Assembly (NCBI GenBank): GCA_902729315.2
Contig: LR746271.1
Coordinates: forward strand, 2,502,001 to 2,566,000
DNA from: Spirodela intermedia
Lineage: Eukaryota; Streptophyta; Magnoliopsida; Alismatales; Araceae
Length of the DNA: 64,000 nucleotides
Direction: 5' to 3'
Of this stretch, positions 1 to 10,760 are shown piece after piece. The position numbers and the translations under genes are program-made. Positions within the stretch are counted from its first letter, which is position 1, and every line of letters starts with the position of its first letter. The notes beneath the pieces are model-generated. The model was given only the letters and a program-made list of their open reading frames with translations. It did no database searches and had not been told where the DNA came from.

Positions 1-967
1 ACTTAGGAGGCAGACTAAACTTGGGCAATGATTTATTTTCTACTTTTAGTCTTTACTTACCTACTTTTGTCATTTATTTACATTTTACGGCAAGCTATTT
101 CCATTTCATGTACGTTTTGATTGAAATGAGTAGAACTAATTCAAAACTTGATGAATGATCTTCGTTCTTCTTTTGAATCCTTTGAAACTCATCTGAGATC
201 AAGTTATGATCATTTCTAACTTATTTTTTATTTGATTTTTGCAGTCGAATCTCACGAAATCAAGTTATGTTCCACAAATAATGGGTATTTTTCTATTTTC
301 GAACACGAAATCACTAAGATTAAAGGCTGATTAATGAGCATTCAACGGTTAAAATAAGGAGACATTCATGGTTGACCTCATGTCATATGTGTGAATCCTC
401 GAGCACACATTCGTCCGAGAAAATGAGTTAACCGTATTTCGCTCTTCCTTCATTTTTGTCTTATTTCTCTCTTTCCCTCTCTCGTGAGACCTCTCTTCTC
501 TCTCCATCTCTCATGAAATGTCTTCCTTTCTCTCCCTCTCTCTCGATCGATCTCCTTCTCTTTCTTTCTCTAGATTGATCTTACTCTCTCTCATTCTCTT
601 TCTCTCTCTCATGAGACTTTTCTCTCTCTTTGTCTCATGTGAGATTTTTCTCCTCCTCTTTCTTTCTCCCTTTCACAAGAGATCTCATCCCTTCCCGTGA
701 GAGCTCTCTCTTCTCTTTATTTTTCTACTTCCTTTTCTCTACTTCTCTTCCTTTATTCTTCTCACCTCACCCTTCTATTTTATTATTTATATTAAGTATT
801 AATAAAATATTAAAATTACTTTATATATAAATTAAATTAGTTTTCACAATAGATTAATCAATCTCCCTGTGTTCGACTTGAGACTTACTTCTTTACTAGT
901 ATTTTATTAAGTCTTAGGTATAAATATTATTAAATAATGTGCATTTAAATACAACGACAAGTGCACA
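1..967 (-). mobile_element. F-family LTR-like fragment, cut by window edge
   Basis: Read on the reverse strand this starts TGTGCACTTG at 967 and runs off the window start. The same sequence occurs forward at 7040-7488 plus 18746-20260, and reversed at 38560-40052. It includes a motif around 840-900 resembling the region near the ends of plant gypsy LTRs, and a CT-rich tract. No coding content is recognisable. The LTR assignment rests on the repeated copies and the TG start; no partner LTR or target duplication is visible here. Confidence 0.6.
431..776. repeat. CT-rich degenerate low-complexity tract
   Basis: The tract is a pyrimidine-rich run of TCTCTC and CTCTCATGAGA-type units inside the F fragment. 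Equivalent GA-rich tracts occur at 7260-7488 and 18746-18990 on the other strand, and a CT-rich one at 39540-39890. The short open frames here are low-complexity and not genes. Confidence 0.85.
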
Positions 968-2481
968 CCAGCCTCCATTTGTCATTGTTGTAGCCCATAT
1001 AATATGTGTATTCATCTCTTTTAGGTGATGTTCAATGCTTTAATGTGTTCCTCCACCTAAGACATAGCTTCTTACAAGCCTTGCTCTTATCTTATCATTT
1101 GGAATCCTTGTCCCCTCTCTGACGTGGATCTGAAACCATTATTACACGCCATGTTGGCTGTGTGCATTGAGATGCTCTCTTATTCCTCAACTAACATTCC
1201 ATTTCGCTCATACAGGCAGGATAACCAAGAATAGGACCAGAAGAGGTTCTTCATTATCAGGCTCCATTAATTGTCGACCCCTTCTAAATATGCTGCGAGG
1301 GTCACGTGCCAGCACACCTCTTGGGTGGTCGTCGTTCTGGTTGGGTAGCTGTTGGGTGATCCTTTCAGTGCCCCACCATCTATTGCGGCTGCCCCAAGTG
1401 CCATGTTGCCCACTGTGCCACCTAGCGCACCTAAATCTATTCTGGAAAACCGGCCCGACTAGGAAGGAGAGGGGTCAAATCATGAACTAGAACGATGTTC
1501 CACTGCGTCCACCGGAGAAGCACTTGGCCTCTACAAGAAGGAAAAGAGTTAGCTTGCCTAGTAATCAAGAACCCTAAGTTGGTATTGTAACTCCTTTTTC
1601 TGCTCGCACGAACATGGTCAAGGCTAAAATTGGAAAACATGCTTCACCAGTAGACGCAGTGGAACATCGTTCTAGTTCATGTTTTGACTCCTCTCCTTCC
1701 TATTCGAGCCGGTTATTCAGAATGGGCTGCCCCAAGTGCCATGTGGAACTTAGGTCTTGTTCATGATTTGACTCCTCTCCTTCCGTATCAAAAGCACTTT
1801 ATTGCATTTCGGACCCATCGGACTGGAACCAATCGAGGACCTGGTCCGGCGGTCGTTCGTGCCAGCGTCTCAGATCATGCAACGAGGGCTCCACGTCAAG
1901 ACATCTAATCAAAGACATTCGGGTCCGAAACGCGTCCTGTCGAGTTCGTCGTTGCGGTGCGGTTAGTTCAGATGAGAATTGCGGAGTCGGTAGGCAGCAA
2001 ATCACGTTCGTGGAATAGGAGGAGCCGTCAACGGGGCCAATGACCAAGAGGAGTCAGCGTACTGCAAGCTGGTTTGACGTTGATCCGCATGAGAATTAGG
2101 ACCCAGACATTGGACTGGGTCCACCAGAATAAATGAAGCGTTTGACGGTCTGAGTCGTGCCAAGGAAGTTGGACCCGCGTTGCAGTCGAACTATTCCGAT
2201 GTTGACTCGATTAATCATAAATCGGCATGTGCGGGTCCAAACTAACTTTCAAAAAAGGTAGGCGGATCAGCAAGCATCAGCATTGGAGATGAGAGACCAA
2301 AGCCCGTCTGAGCCGTCGCGTAGGACGTCCCTCAATGAGTGCCAGTTTCCCGGTTTCCCGCACATGTCGTTGAGAAGTTGTTGGCTCCCACCCTTATTAA
2401 TACCATCGACTTCATCTGGAGGGAGAGCGAGAAGTAGAGACAGAAGCAAACGGGAAGGCATCCAGTGGTTTCCACGCAGCC
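968..2481. other. Intergenic region upstream of the ADH-like gene
   Basis: No convincing gene was seen; open frames are short and unlike known families. The stretch holds the repeats at 1450-1789 described separately. Base composition becomes GC-richer from about 1800 toward the ADH-like gene, and the 5' UTR and promoter probably lie at its right end. An AT-rich TATTAATA motif near 2396 is a possible TATA element, which is inference. Confidence 0.5.
1450..1789. repeat. Inverted repeat with a third direct arm
   Basis: Bases 1450-1515 are nearly the reverse complement of 1647-1712, giving arms of about 66 bp around a 131-bp spacer. A third partial copy at 1741-1789 lies in the same orientation as the second arm. 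The block GCTGCCCCAAGTGCCATGT also occurs near 1388 and 1728. It could be a small foldback element or rearranged duplication; no transposase or clear target duplication was found. Confidence 0.7.
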
Positions 2482-4849
2482 ATGGGCAGCTCCAGCGTGT
2501 CTGCAAATGCCTCCCATGGAGACGATGGCTTGACGAACGGATTCCATCCCGGAAACTGCTTCCCGGAGACGTCTGAGAGCTACCCTTATCGAAAAGCAGT
2601 GGGGGAGATCATCAGTTGCAAAGGTAGGAAAATATCATAGTATCTTCGATACTCCTTCCTCGCTTCTCTTCCAAACCAGTCGGTCTGCATTGTGTAGCTG
2701 CGGTAGTGTGGGGCCCCGGAGAGCCATTCGTGATCGAAGAGATTGAGGTCGACCCCCCACAGAAGATGGAAGTTCGCGTCCGAATTCTCTTCACTTCCAT
2801 TTGCCACACCGATCTCAGCGCCTGGAAAGGAGAGGTATAGAGCCTTATTCGAGCGAAGCACATTCTGCGCTGCGGGACTAAGTTACGCGTTGCATCGGAA
2901 TTCTAAAGTTCTTATGTTTCATATCGACAGAACGAAGCCCAGCGCGTCTATCCCCGAATACTGGGCCACGAGGCATCTGGGTACGCTTGCTCGTCTCTTC
3001 TAACTTCACCATCTGTCCTCTGTCCCTCTGTATCTCGCTCGCTCCATCTGTTTATCTTTCCATGAGTAAATCGTTGATCCACCGGTATGTAGGGTGGTGG
3101 AGAGCGTCGGAGAAGGGGTGACGGACCTGAGGGAGGGCGACCACGTTGTTCCCATCTTTGCCGGCGAGTGCGACAAGTGCACGTACTGCAAGTCCAAGAA
3201 GACCAACTTCTGCGAGACGTACCGAGTGAACCCGTTCAAGAGCACCATGATTGGGGACGGGAAGACGAGGTTCTTCACCGCCTCCCAACGGCAGCCGATC
3301 TACCACTTCCTCAACACCTCTACCTTCAGCGAGTACACCGTGCTCGACTCGGCCTGCGTCGTCAAGATACATCCCAACGCTCCCCTGCACAAGATGTGCC
3401 TCCTCAGCTGCGGTGTCTCCACTGGTATCCATCCTGAGGAACCTAATGGGGACAATCCAAGGACAAGGAAGCTGATGAGGTGACGATTTTGATCAGAAAT
3501 TATCGTCATCGCGCAGGGGTCGGAGCAGTGTGGAACACAGCAGACGTGGAGGAGGGGTCAACGGTGGCAGTATTTGGATTGGGCGCCGTAGGACTTGCGG
3601 TTAGAATCTTCTTCCTTTCGGTTTTCTCCCCAGACTGTCAGATATTCAAGAAAACCTGCCCACTTGATGATACACCACGTAGATCTCTGACGTCTTCAAA
3701 TCAACTCCACTTGATGATACTTAGGCGCCTCTTCCTCTGTCTACAGGTTGTAGAGGGGGCCCGGGTGCGAGGAGCCTCTCGGATCATAGGGGTCGACACC
3801 AACTCAGAGAAATCCACCAAAGGTAACTCAATCAAACTGTGGGCGAAGTTCGGAAGCAGCGCTTTTCTGACTACGGAGACCGCTGACAATCGTTTGACAT
3901 CTGTCTCCGAACCGCAGCGAAGGAGATGGGAGTCACCGAGTTCGTCAACCCCAGAGAGCACTCCAAGCCCCTGCACGAGGTAAACCCATGGGGATTCAAA
4001 CCTTGACATAAGCTGGACCGGTTTTGTTTTAAAATTCTTTCGATTTATTCATATATGCTTTACTGGCCCGCCATGGAAGGCTAGAGGTTAACCACTGCCA
4101 TTAACGTCAAGGGACGACCACGACATTGCAGTAAAAACTAGGGCAACTGATAGTGTGCCGGCTCGTCATTTTTCCTTAATGTTTTCTGCATGGCGGCCAA
4201 CACGACATGTCTGAGATCCCAAAGAATTGAGCCGTTGACGCGACCCATGGCCGTGCAGATGTTAAATAGCATGACGGAAGGCGGCGTTGACTACAGCTTT
4301 GAGTGTGTCGGTAGCGTGGACGTCCTCCGGGAGGCCTTCTTATCGACCCACGATGTAAGCTTGAAAGTCCCTCCTTTTCTGGCTCGCCAAGGGGGGTGGT
4401 CACCTAAATAACCGAGTGTTGGGGTCGGCGTTTTGCAGGGCTGGGGGGTATGTGTGGTGCTGGGGATCCATCAGTCTCCTCGGCTACTTCCGATGCACCC
4501 CATGGAGCTGTTCAACGGCAGGAGGATCGTCGGATCCGTCTTCGGCGACGTGAAGGGGAAGACCCAGCTGCCGGACATGGTCCGCAAGTGCATGGACGGG
4601 GTTAGCTCCTTCTCTTCGTCATGTCTTACACTAATCACCAGTTTTGACAACGGGGGACCTCTCTCTCTCTCCCCCTATAAGAAAAATTGTGTATATATAT
4701 ATTTTTCGCTTATCGGGTTTCTTTTCTGTCTGCTTCAGGTCCTAAAGGTGGATAGGCTGATAACCCACGAGCTACGCTTCGAGGAGATTAACACTGCGCT
4801 GCAATTGCTAAAGGAGGGGAAGTCACTGCGGTGCGTGCTTCGCCTGTGA
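2482..4849 (+). CDS. Zinc-dependent alcohol dehydrogenase-like protein (MDR family), 10 exons
   Basis: Predicted exons are 2482-2623, 2698-2834, 2931-2980, 3093-3424, 3517-3599, 3747-3822, 3918-3979, 4259-4354, 4439-4600 and 4739-4849. They join in phase to 416 codons plus stop, with GT-AG introns. The product is a cytosolic-type medium-chain NAD-dependent oxidoreductase of the plant ADH-like (class III-related) group, expected to interconvert alcohols and aldehydes. Visible residues: catalytic zinc ligands Cys83 (in ICHTD), His106 (in GHEA) and Cys216 (in LLSCGVSTG); structural zinc Cys136, 139, 142 and 150; Rossmann GLGAVG at 241-246; Asp265 for NAD. The ATG at 2482 has a good plant context (CCATGGGC). 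The first ~47 residues are a longer lead than usual and low in recognisable motifs. Family is secure; substrate is unknown. The gene looks intact. Confidence 0.9.
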
Positions 4850-4967
4850 CTTGTTTGCCGTTTCCAAAAGTTGCCATCGCACTTCTCCACGCCAAACCCC
4901 GACCATGTCTGGAGCCTGATATACTAGTCTACGTCCATAATCGAATGTATTTTACAGAAAGTTTCAT

Positions 4968-4973
4968 AATAAA
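4968..4973 (+). terminator. Polyadenylation signal of the ADH-like gene
   Basis: AATAAA lies 119 nt after the stop codon of the ADH-like gene in AT-rich sequence, a plausible near-upstream element. The actual cleavage site is not visible from sequence alone. Confidence 0.5.
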
Positions 4974-6480
4974 ATCTCTGATCACTATTACAAAGATCCC
5001 CTCGCTGGAAAAACCGCAGATGAAGAGTCCCCTTCACTGAAATTCAACCATATGTTAATCTTTACGTTAATTCATAGTTTTCCCGTGAGCGTTAGACAGC
5101 TTTTCGTTGCGGCTAGTGGCTAGTAGCCAGTTACCGACGAGAATCTATACACTGGAGACGTGAATTTCTTTAGCACGAGAAATACGAAACGGTACGACAG
5201 ATAATTCCGATGTAATCAGAGCAATTAACGCCCAGACAGCGGCTATTTAAATTCATAACAGAAAGAGAATATGCAATAATCTAGCATTTATCCCAACAAT
5301 GGTAGAAAATTTCCAAAAATTCACCGACTGTAGAAGTCATAATTTAGTATAGTCGATAGCCACAGTTTTACATTGATTTGAATAAATCCAGCAAAGATAT
5401 TTGAGTCTTCCAATAGCAGCCATTATGACATCTACTGAGAGATCAGGAACAAATATGGAATCAAGGTATTCACTAAAAATATAACGTAGGCATTAAACAG
5501 ATCCCGTGCAAAATGCAAACCTATGTTGATATATGAAATGTTATGTGTCTAAGTAATTCATGAAAAATTAAGATTTCAAGACAAGTTGATTGCAATGGCC
5601 ATTCTGATATCTAGATTCAAACCCCATTTGACAGTGAACTTATGTCCTACTATTTTGCGCACAATTATTTGTTTTAATGGGGGAGGGTTTGGTAAATTGT
5701 CACATGCAAAAACGATAATATTGCCTTTTATCAATTTGGGCAGACTTACATTCAAAGATTTTATCCCTACCTCCCAATAAGAATATTGTATTCAGGTGTC
5801 TACCCTTATATCAAAATATGGATGAGACTGCAATCACTATCAAAATATGGATGAGATTATATCACATGAGCCCACACTAATCCTTTCTCCCCTTCGCCTA
5901 GTTTAAATGATTTGATATGGCGGTATGGTCCAAATGTTGGATGGTGCTCGTTTCCTCCAACATGTAGGGAAGCCTATTATCCTCATTAAGAAAATTCAAT
6001 TAAACTTGGAATTGTCTTTATTCACCTCTGTTTGGATTCAAGAAGTCATACAATACTGAATCTTCAGTTGAGACAAAATAGATGGACAATGCATCTGCCT
6101 ACTGTCGCCCCAGCATGAAACTGAGTGACATCACACATGTTTCATCCAATCTGGGATTAGACATTAAATTGCACTTCAAATATCCATTTAACCTAGCAGC
6201 CTAACCCCTATAGAAGAAGGGTTGGGTGCTTAATGCAGACAATACATTTGAGTTGGGTAATGAAATAAGCTGTCATTTGAGCTTAACCTCTGGTAGTGGA
6301 AGCTTAGGTTGGTTGGGGTTGTAATTACGCCCAATATCACCACACGGTTGAAGCAAAATAATAGGCAACCATGTGACAAAGTAATATAAAAATATTTCAA
6401 GTTCACTTTCTAATATTTTCATAAAAATTTTGAAATGATAGTATGATCAGTAAGTGTAAGACTCATTGCTAGTGAATCAC
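4974..6480. other. AT-rich intergenic region, no gene seen
   Basis: It contains only short open frames without family resemblance. Local repeats of 'atcaaaatatggatgaga' near 5809-5855 are minor. It may include decayed transposon sequence leading into the gag remnant to its right, but nothing specific could be supported. Confidence 0.5.
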
Positions 6481-7039
6481 TTATTTGAAAGAGAGAGTGA
6501 TGGAATTCACCCCAACCATTGAGGCCTTAGTTGATCAGATTCAAGAAACTAAGACTCAATTCTAGATGTATGAAGTAAGTCAAAGACTTGCATGCAAGGG
6601 CTTGTGAAAGTGTTATCCACACCCAAGTATAGACTAAGGATGAAGGTCAAAACTGTCTATACAAGATGGTAGATCGCTTCAAAGAAGACGTGGTGCAAGT
6701 GAAGCATCAATAGGACAATGCTCAAACAAGAGGTAACACGGCACACATTAAGATCCTAGAGCTGAAACCTTACACAATGAGCAAAGATGCACAAGAGATT
6801 GAGAACTTATGAGATCTCAATGAGTACTTGAAGGTGAATATGTCTTAAAAGAAAGAAAAGTATTAGTTGCAAGCTTATACTTTACAGAACATGCTAATGT
6901 TAGGTGGTATACAAAGGTAAAATATTGCTACTAGGATATTATCTCATCCTAATCAAACTTATTGCGTGAACTCAGGGAACAATTCTGATCCATTGAATTG
7001 TGCCATGACAGCCCAAGAAGTAATCCACAAAGTAAATAA
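6481..7039 (+). pseudogene. Ty3/gypsy gag remnant
   Basis: Conceptual translation in broken frames gives a coiled-coil-like leader, then a gag-like segment with an 'ENL.DLNEYLK' motif near 6800, and a 'RWYTKV ... LLRELREQF' type segment at 6890-7000. These resemble the capsid region of plant chromovirus-like gag. Several stops and frame changes make it non-functional. It stops abruptly at the F-type LTR starting at 7040. The protease/RT remnant of the same polarity at 20980-22330 may be its downstream half; that link is inference. Confidence 0.5.
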
Positions 7040-7488
7040 TGTGCACTTCTCATTGTGTTTAAATGCATATTATCTAATAATATTTATAACTAAGACTTAA
7101 TATAATATTAGTATAGAAGTAAGTCTCAAGTTGAATGTAGGGAGATTGATGAATCCGTTGTGAAAACTAATTTAGTTTATATATATAAAGAGATTTTAAT
7201 ATTTTATTAATATTTTTTAATAGAAATAATAAAATAGAAGGGTGAGGTGAGAAGAATAAAGGAAGGGAAGCGGAGAAAAGGAAGGAGGAAAAGAGAGAGA
7301 GGAGAAAATCTCTCGTGAGATAGAGAGAGAAAGATCTCATGAGAGAAAGAAGAGCGAGAGAAAAGAGAGGAGGAAAAGAGAGAAGAGAGAGAGAGCTCTC
7401 ACAATAGAGAGACGGGATGAGATCTCTCATGAAAGGGAGAGAAAGAGAGAAGAAAGAGAGCTCTCACAAGAGAGAGAAGGGATGAGAT
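7040..7488 (+). mobile_element. F-family LTR, left part (interrupted by the Athila element)
   Basis: It starts TGTGCACTT, as in the reverse copy ending at 967, and runs through a GA-rich tract to 7488. The sequence resumes at 18746 in the same register ('gatgagat' joined to 'ctctcatg'), so the Athila element sits inside it. The left flank is AATAA (7035-7039). A matching AATAA occurs at 20261-20265, but the right boundary is ambiguous by one base. Confidence 0.65.
7484..7488 (+). repeat. Target site duplication, left (GAGAT)
   Basis: GAGAT abuts the TG of the 5' LTR and is repeated exactly at 18746-18750, directly after the CA of the 3' LTR. This marks one insertion event for the whole element. 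Confidence 0.95.
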
Positions 7489-9296
7489 TGATAACATACT
7501 ATTTATGCATGTAATTATATAATTATTAATGCAAATTAAGGCATTAATCATTACAAATATATGCATGTTATCATATTTTAAGTATATTTCTATCATTTTG
7601 TGTAAATTCATGTTATGATCTTAAAAAACACCAAATTATGGATTATTATAAATAATTACGCATTACAATCTTTAATCCTAATTATATTTATGATCATAAT
7701 CATGTTTTAAGAGTGAAAATATGAGAGAAAAGATATTTATTAACATTTATGTATTTATATAAATTTATTTTATATAATACATAAATGTATAAAATTAATT
7801 AAAATTTATTATCTTCTTATTTTAATAATTTGACCTTTTATAATGATAGATTATTCAATTTTGAATCCAACAAAACAAATTTGAATTAATTTGGAGTCGT
7901 ATTTTGAAAGTTATGATTTTTACAATTTTATAGAATTTTCTAGAATTTTTCTGAATTTATTTATATTTATTTTCGATTTTTAAATGTTTTAAATTAATTA
8001 AAAAATCACAAAAAGGGGTTATATGTCGCGCGTGTACACGTGGATGCGACGTGGTACTCGGGGCCACGTGGCTCTGCCACGTGGACAGCACGCGGGCGCC
8101 TGCGTGGCGCTGATGTGACACGTGGCGTATTTATATTTACTATATATATTTATTTAATAAAGTATATAGGTCTTCCGATTATCGGAAGACAAAGTATTAA
8201 TCCCTCTTAATCGTCATATCTTATATACCCGAATATACTCCTTTGTTTTTCCCGTGTGGGACTAAAGTCCCTTAGTTTTCTTATGTGCAGGACGCGTGGC
8301 GTGATCTCGTGCGTCCGATCGACATCGCGACAAATAGCGTGCGTAGATCACGTGGAATCGAGGTCCACGCGATCAGAGATCAACCACGTGCCTAAATACT
8401 CACTTAAGTGAATAAATCGCGACCGTCTGATCGAGAGTTATAACGGTCCAGATTATTCACATCAGATGGACATCCAATCACATCTTAACCGCACGATCAC
8501 GATCGGACGATCGTCGAATCGTCGCGACGATTCGTGAAGAGGCGTCTCATCGCGATCGTCCATCGCGATCAACTCCATCAGATCGGACGGCCACGATCAT
8601 TTTCGAATTTTATAAAATCCGTTCTTCGCGATAGAAGAACGGCCCGCTATCAATCTTCAAATTCTCTTTGTTTAGAGTCCAATTCGCGCGCCATCTTTTT
8701 CATTGTGTTCACAACTCATTTCCGCTTCTGTTGGATGTTTAATTTCAATGTTTGATTGAAATAATTGGAAGAAATCAAGTCTTGAACTCCTCTTTCGTCT
8801 TCGAAAATTCGGAATGAAAAGCCTTGCATCCGGCGATTAATTGGATCATTTCAAAGGCTAATTTGGGTTAGATTGTTTGTTTTCATCTTAATCTTTCATC
8901 ATTTAGTGTTAATTTTACTTTAAGTATTGTAGATTAAGTTTAATTTAGTTTTAATTTCTGTTTTTAATCATTTCGCGATACGAAAATTTCTCATAACTTC
9001 AAACTTCGATTACTTTTCGAATTCTCATCCAAATCACCTGATTTTTGATTCTGTGGATTCGAAATTGAGTTATCTTTCTTAATATACTAAATTGCCCAAT
9101 TTATAACCTAATTTCATCGTCCGATTTGACCGAATTTCACAGATATCTCTCAAATTTCCCTAATTCTCCGTGGATTCGACCCTTAATTACCATTATACTA
9201 ATTAATTACTTTGATTAATCATAAATTGGTAAGATTAGGACTTTTTTTTGACACTGAATCGTGTGCATTCAACAACCATACGATTTAATCTCGTCA
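7489..9296 (+). repeat. 5' LTR of the Athila element (1808 bp)
   Basis: It begins TGATAACATACT and ends CTCGTCA, two bases before the primer binding site. It has a GC-rich block with repeated ACGTGG motifs at 8038-8125 and a TATATATATT box at 8141-8150. The 3' LTR is 79 bp shorter. It lacks one copy of a 13-bp segment between two CCACGTGG repeats, and ~67 bp around 8200-8265 between short TCCCT repeats. Both look like slippage or recombination between short direct repeats. Confidence 0.95.
8038..8150 (+). promoter_or_regulatory. Putative LTR promoter: five ACGTGG boxes and a TATA box
   Basis: ACGTGG occurs at 8038-8043, 8049-8054, 8066-8071, 8079-8084 and 8120-8125, followed by TATATATATT at 8141-8150. 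ACGTG cores within CACGTGG are the known G-box/ABRE-type bZIP and bHLH binding motif in plants. Clustering beside the only strong TATA box in the LTR suggests U3 enhancer and core promoter. The 3' LTR has four boxes. Function is inferred. Confidence 0.5.
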
Positions 9297-9298
9297 AA

Positions 9299-9315
9299 TG
9301 GTGCCGTTGCCGGGG
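9299..9315 (+). other. Primer binding site, tRNA-Asp type
   Basis: TGGTGCCGTTGCCGGGG lies two bases after the 5' LTR. It matches the complement of the plant tRNA-Asp 3' end except at one position (T for C). tRNA-Asp priming is typical of Athila/Tat elements. Confidence 0.85.
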
Positions 9316-9638
9316 AATTAAGGCGTATTTTCGAGTAAAATCATCGATTTTGACTCGGTCAACTCTGATTTTTCTATTTCTTTTTTTGATTTTAATCCAA
9401 ATTGATCCTACACTGAGCTATTTGTAGCAGAAATATATCGTTTAGATACTCAATTTCGACGAGATTAAGTGATTAGTCCCTCTCTACGGACGACGGACAA
9501 TCATCGCGTCATACTCGAATTGGGAGCGTGTAACTCTGACGAATAGCGACAATCAGGTACGATTAAATTTGTCATTGTTGAATAATTTTATAGTATCTCT
9601 TTTGAGTATTATTATACTATATATATTTGTGCATATTT

Positions 9639-10757
9639 ATGAGACGAGAGTTTGATTGGAGAACGAGGGATAATCCTTTACACTTAGATCTTTTTGAACG
9701 TTCCTCGCAATCACTTTCATCTTCCGCGTCATCATCGATCTTAGATATGGCCCTGAATGATGAGGGAAATGTTAGGAGACGCCTGAGTGATTATGCTAGG
9801 CCTGTTCTTCAAAGACCCGTTACTCGTATTCATGCACCCTTAGCTAGAAATGCGAATTTTAGAATAGATTCGCATGTGATGAGTATGTTACCTATCTTCC
9901 ATGGTAAACCTTCTGAGGATCCTTATAGACATGTCGACGAGCTTAGTCAAGTATGTGAGATTAATCAGATTCATAATGTGTCGGCAGATGTAATGAAGAT
10001 GAAACTCTTTCTCGCCACCCTTAGAGATAGAGCTAAGGATTGGTTTCTTAAGTTAGGAAAGGAGTTCACTTCTTGGACCGAGATGGAGGAGGAATTTCTT
10101 AGGAAATACTATTCCGTAGGAAAAACCACCTCTGTTAGGAAGGCGATGCGTGAGTTTACCCAAGGACCGAGTGAGATGTTTCACGAAGCTTGGGAGAGAC
10201 TTAGAGACCTCACTAGAGAGTGCCCTCACCATGGAGTGTCTAACCATGAGCTTACACAAATATTTTATGATGGGTTAGGCCCGCAAGATAGATATCTTTT
10301 GGATGCAGCTAGCGGCGGCACCTTCATGAGCAAATTTGAAGATGAAGCAATGGAATTGATCGAGACTGTGGCGGAAAATAGCCACCACAACTCGGCAAAA
10401 CCATTCAGAAGAGGTGCAACGCCGAAAGGAGGATTAATCGACGCAAAGATAGTAGAGACGGGCATGCTCCTAGAGAAGATCGACAAGATGGCGGAAGTTC
10501 AGAATCTTTTATTAGATCGGTTCCACATCCGCAACGGATCTGAAGGACTTGCACCCGTCGCTCTACAAGAAGCGTCGCCATGCGCCCATTGCTCACGCCT
10601 CGACCACGTCGAGATGGATTGTCCGATCATGGCAATTAAAGGGCAGGGCATGTACAGACAAGGCCCGCCAGGAGGGCAAATTCATCAGGGACGACCGAAC
10701 TATCAAGGTACATATCCAAATTATTTTAATAACCCTGTTTATAATCCTATGCAGTAG
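9639..10757 (+). pseudogene. Athila gag region (capsid/nucleocapsid), ends at tandem stops
   Basis: The frame opens from the ATG at 9639 to TAG TAG at 10755-10760. It encodes a retrotransposon Gag with a central capsid-type region (FLATLRDRAKDWF near 10010-10045, then FTSW and FLRKYY motifs) and a CCHC zinc knuckle (CAHC...H....C) near 10580-10620, which packages RNA in particles. In this lineage gag and pol form one long frame. The same frame continues past the two stops and another TGA at 10902, so this copy is truncated relative to its ancestor. All three stops are one C-to-T change from a sense codon. Confidence 0.85.
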
Positions 10758-10760
10758 TAG

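Noticed and set aside
518-830. Ser/Leu/Phe-rich open frames
   Set aside because: They come from a CT-rich low-complexity tract within a repeat; no codon structure or family resemblance.
3052-3432. 126-codon reverse frame opposite ADH exon 4
   Set aside because: An antisense shadow of a GC-rich exon with no recognisable domain.
8534-8755. 73-codon frame present in both LTRs (also 17983-18204)
   Set aside because: Identity between the copies is simply LTR identity; there is no initiation context or homology to support a gene.
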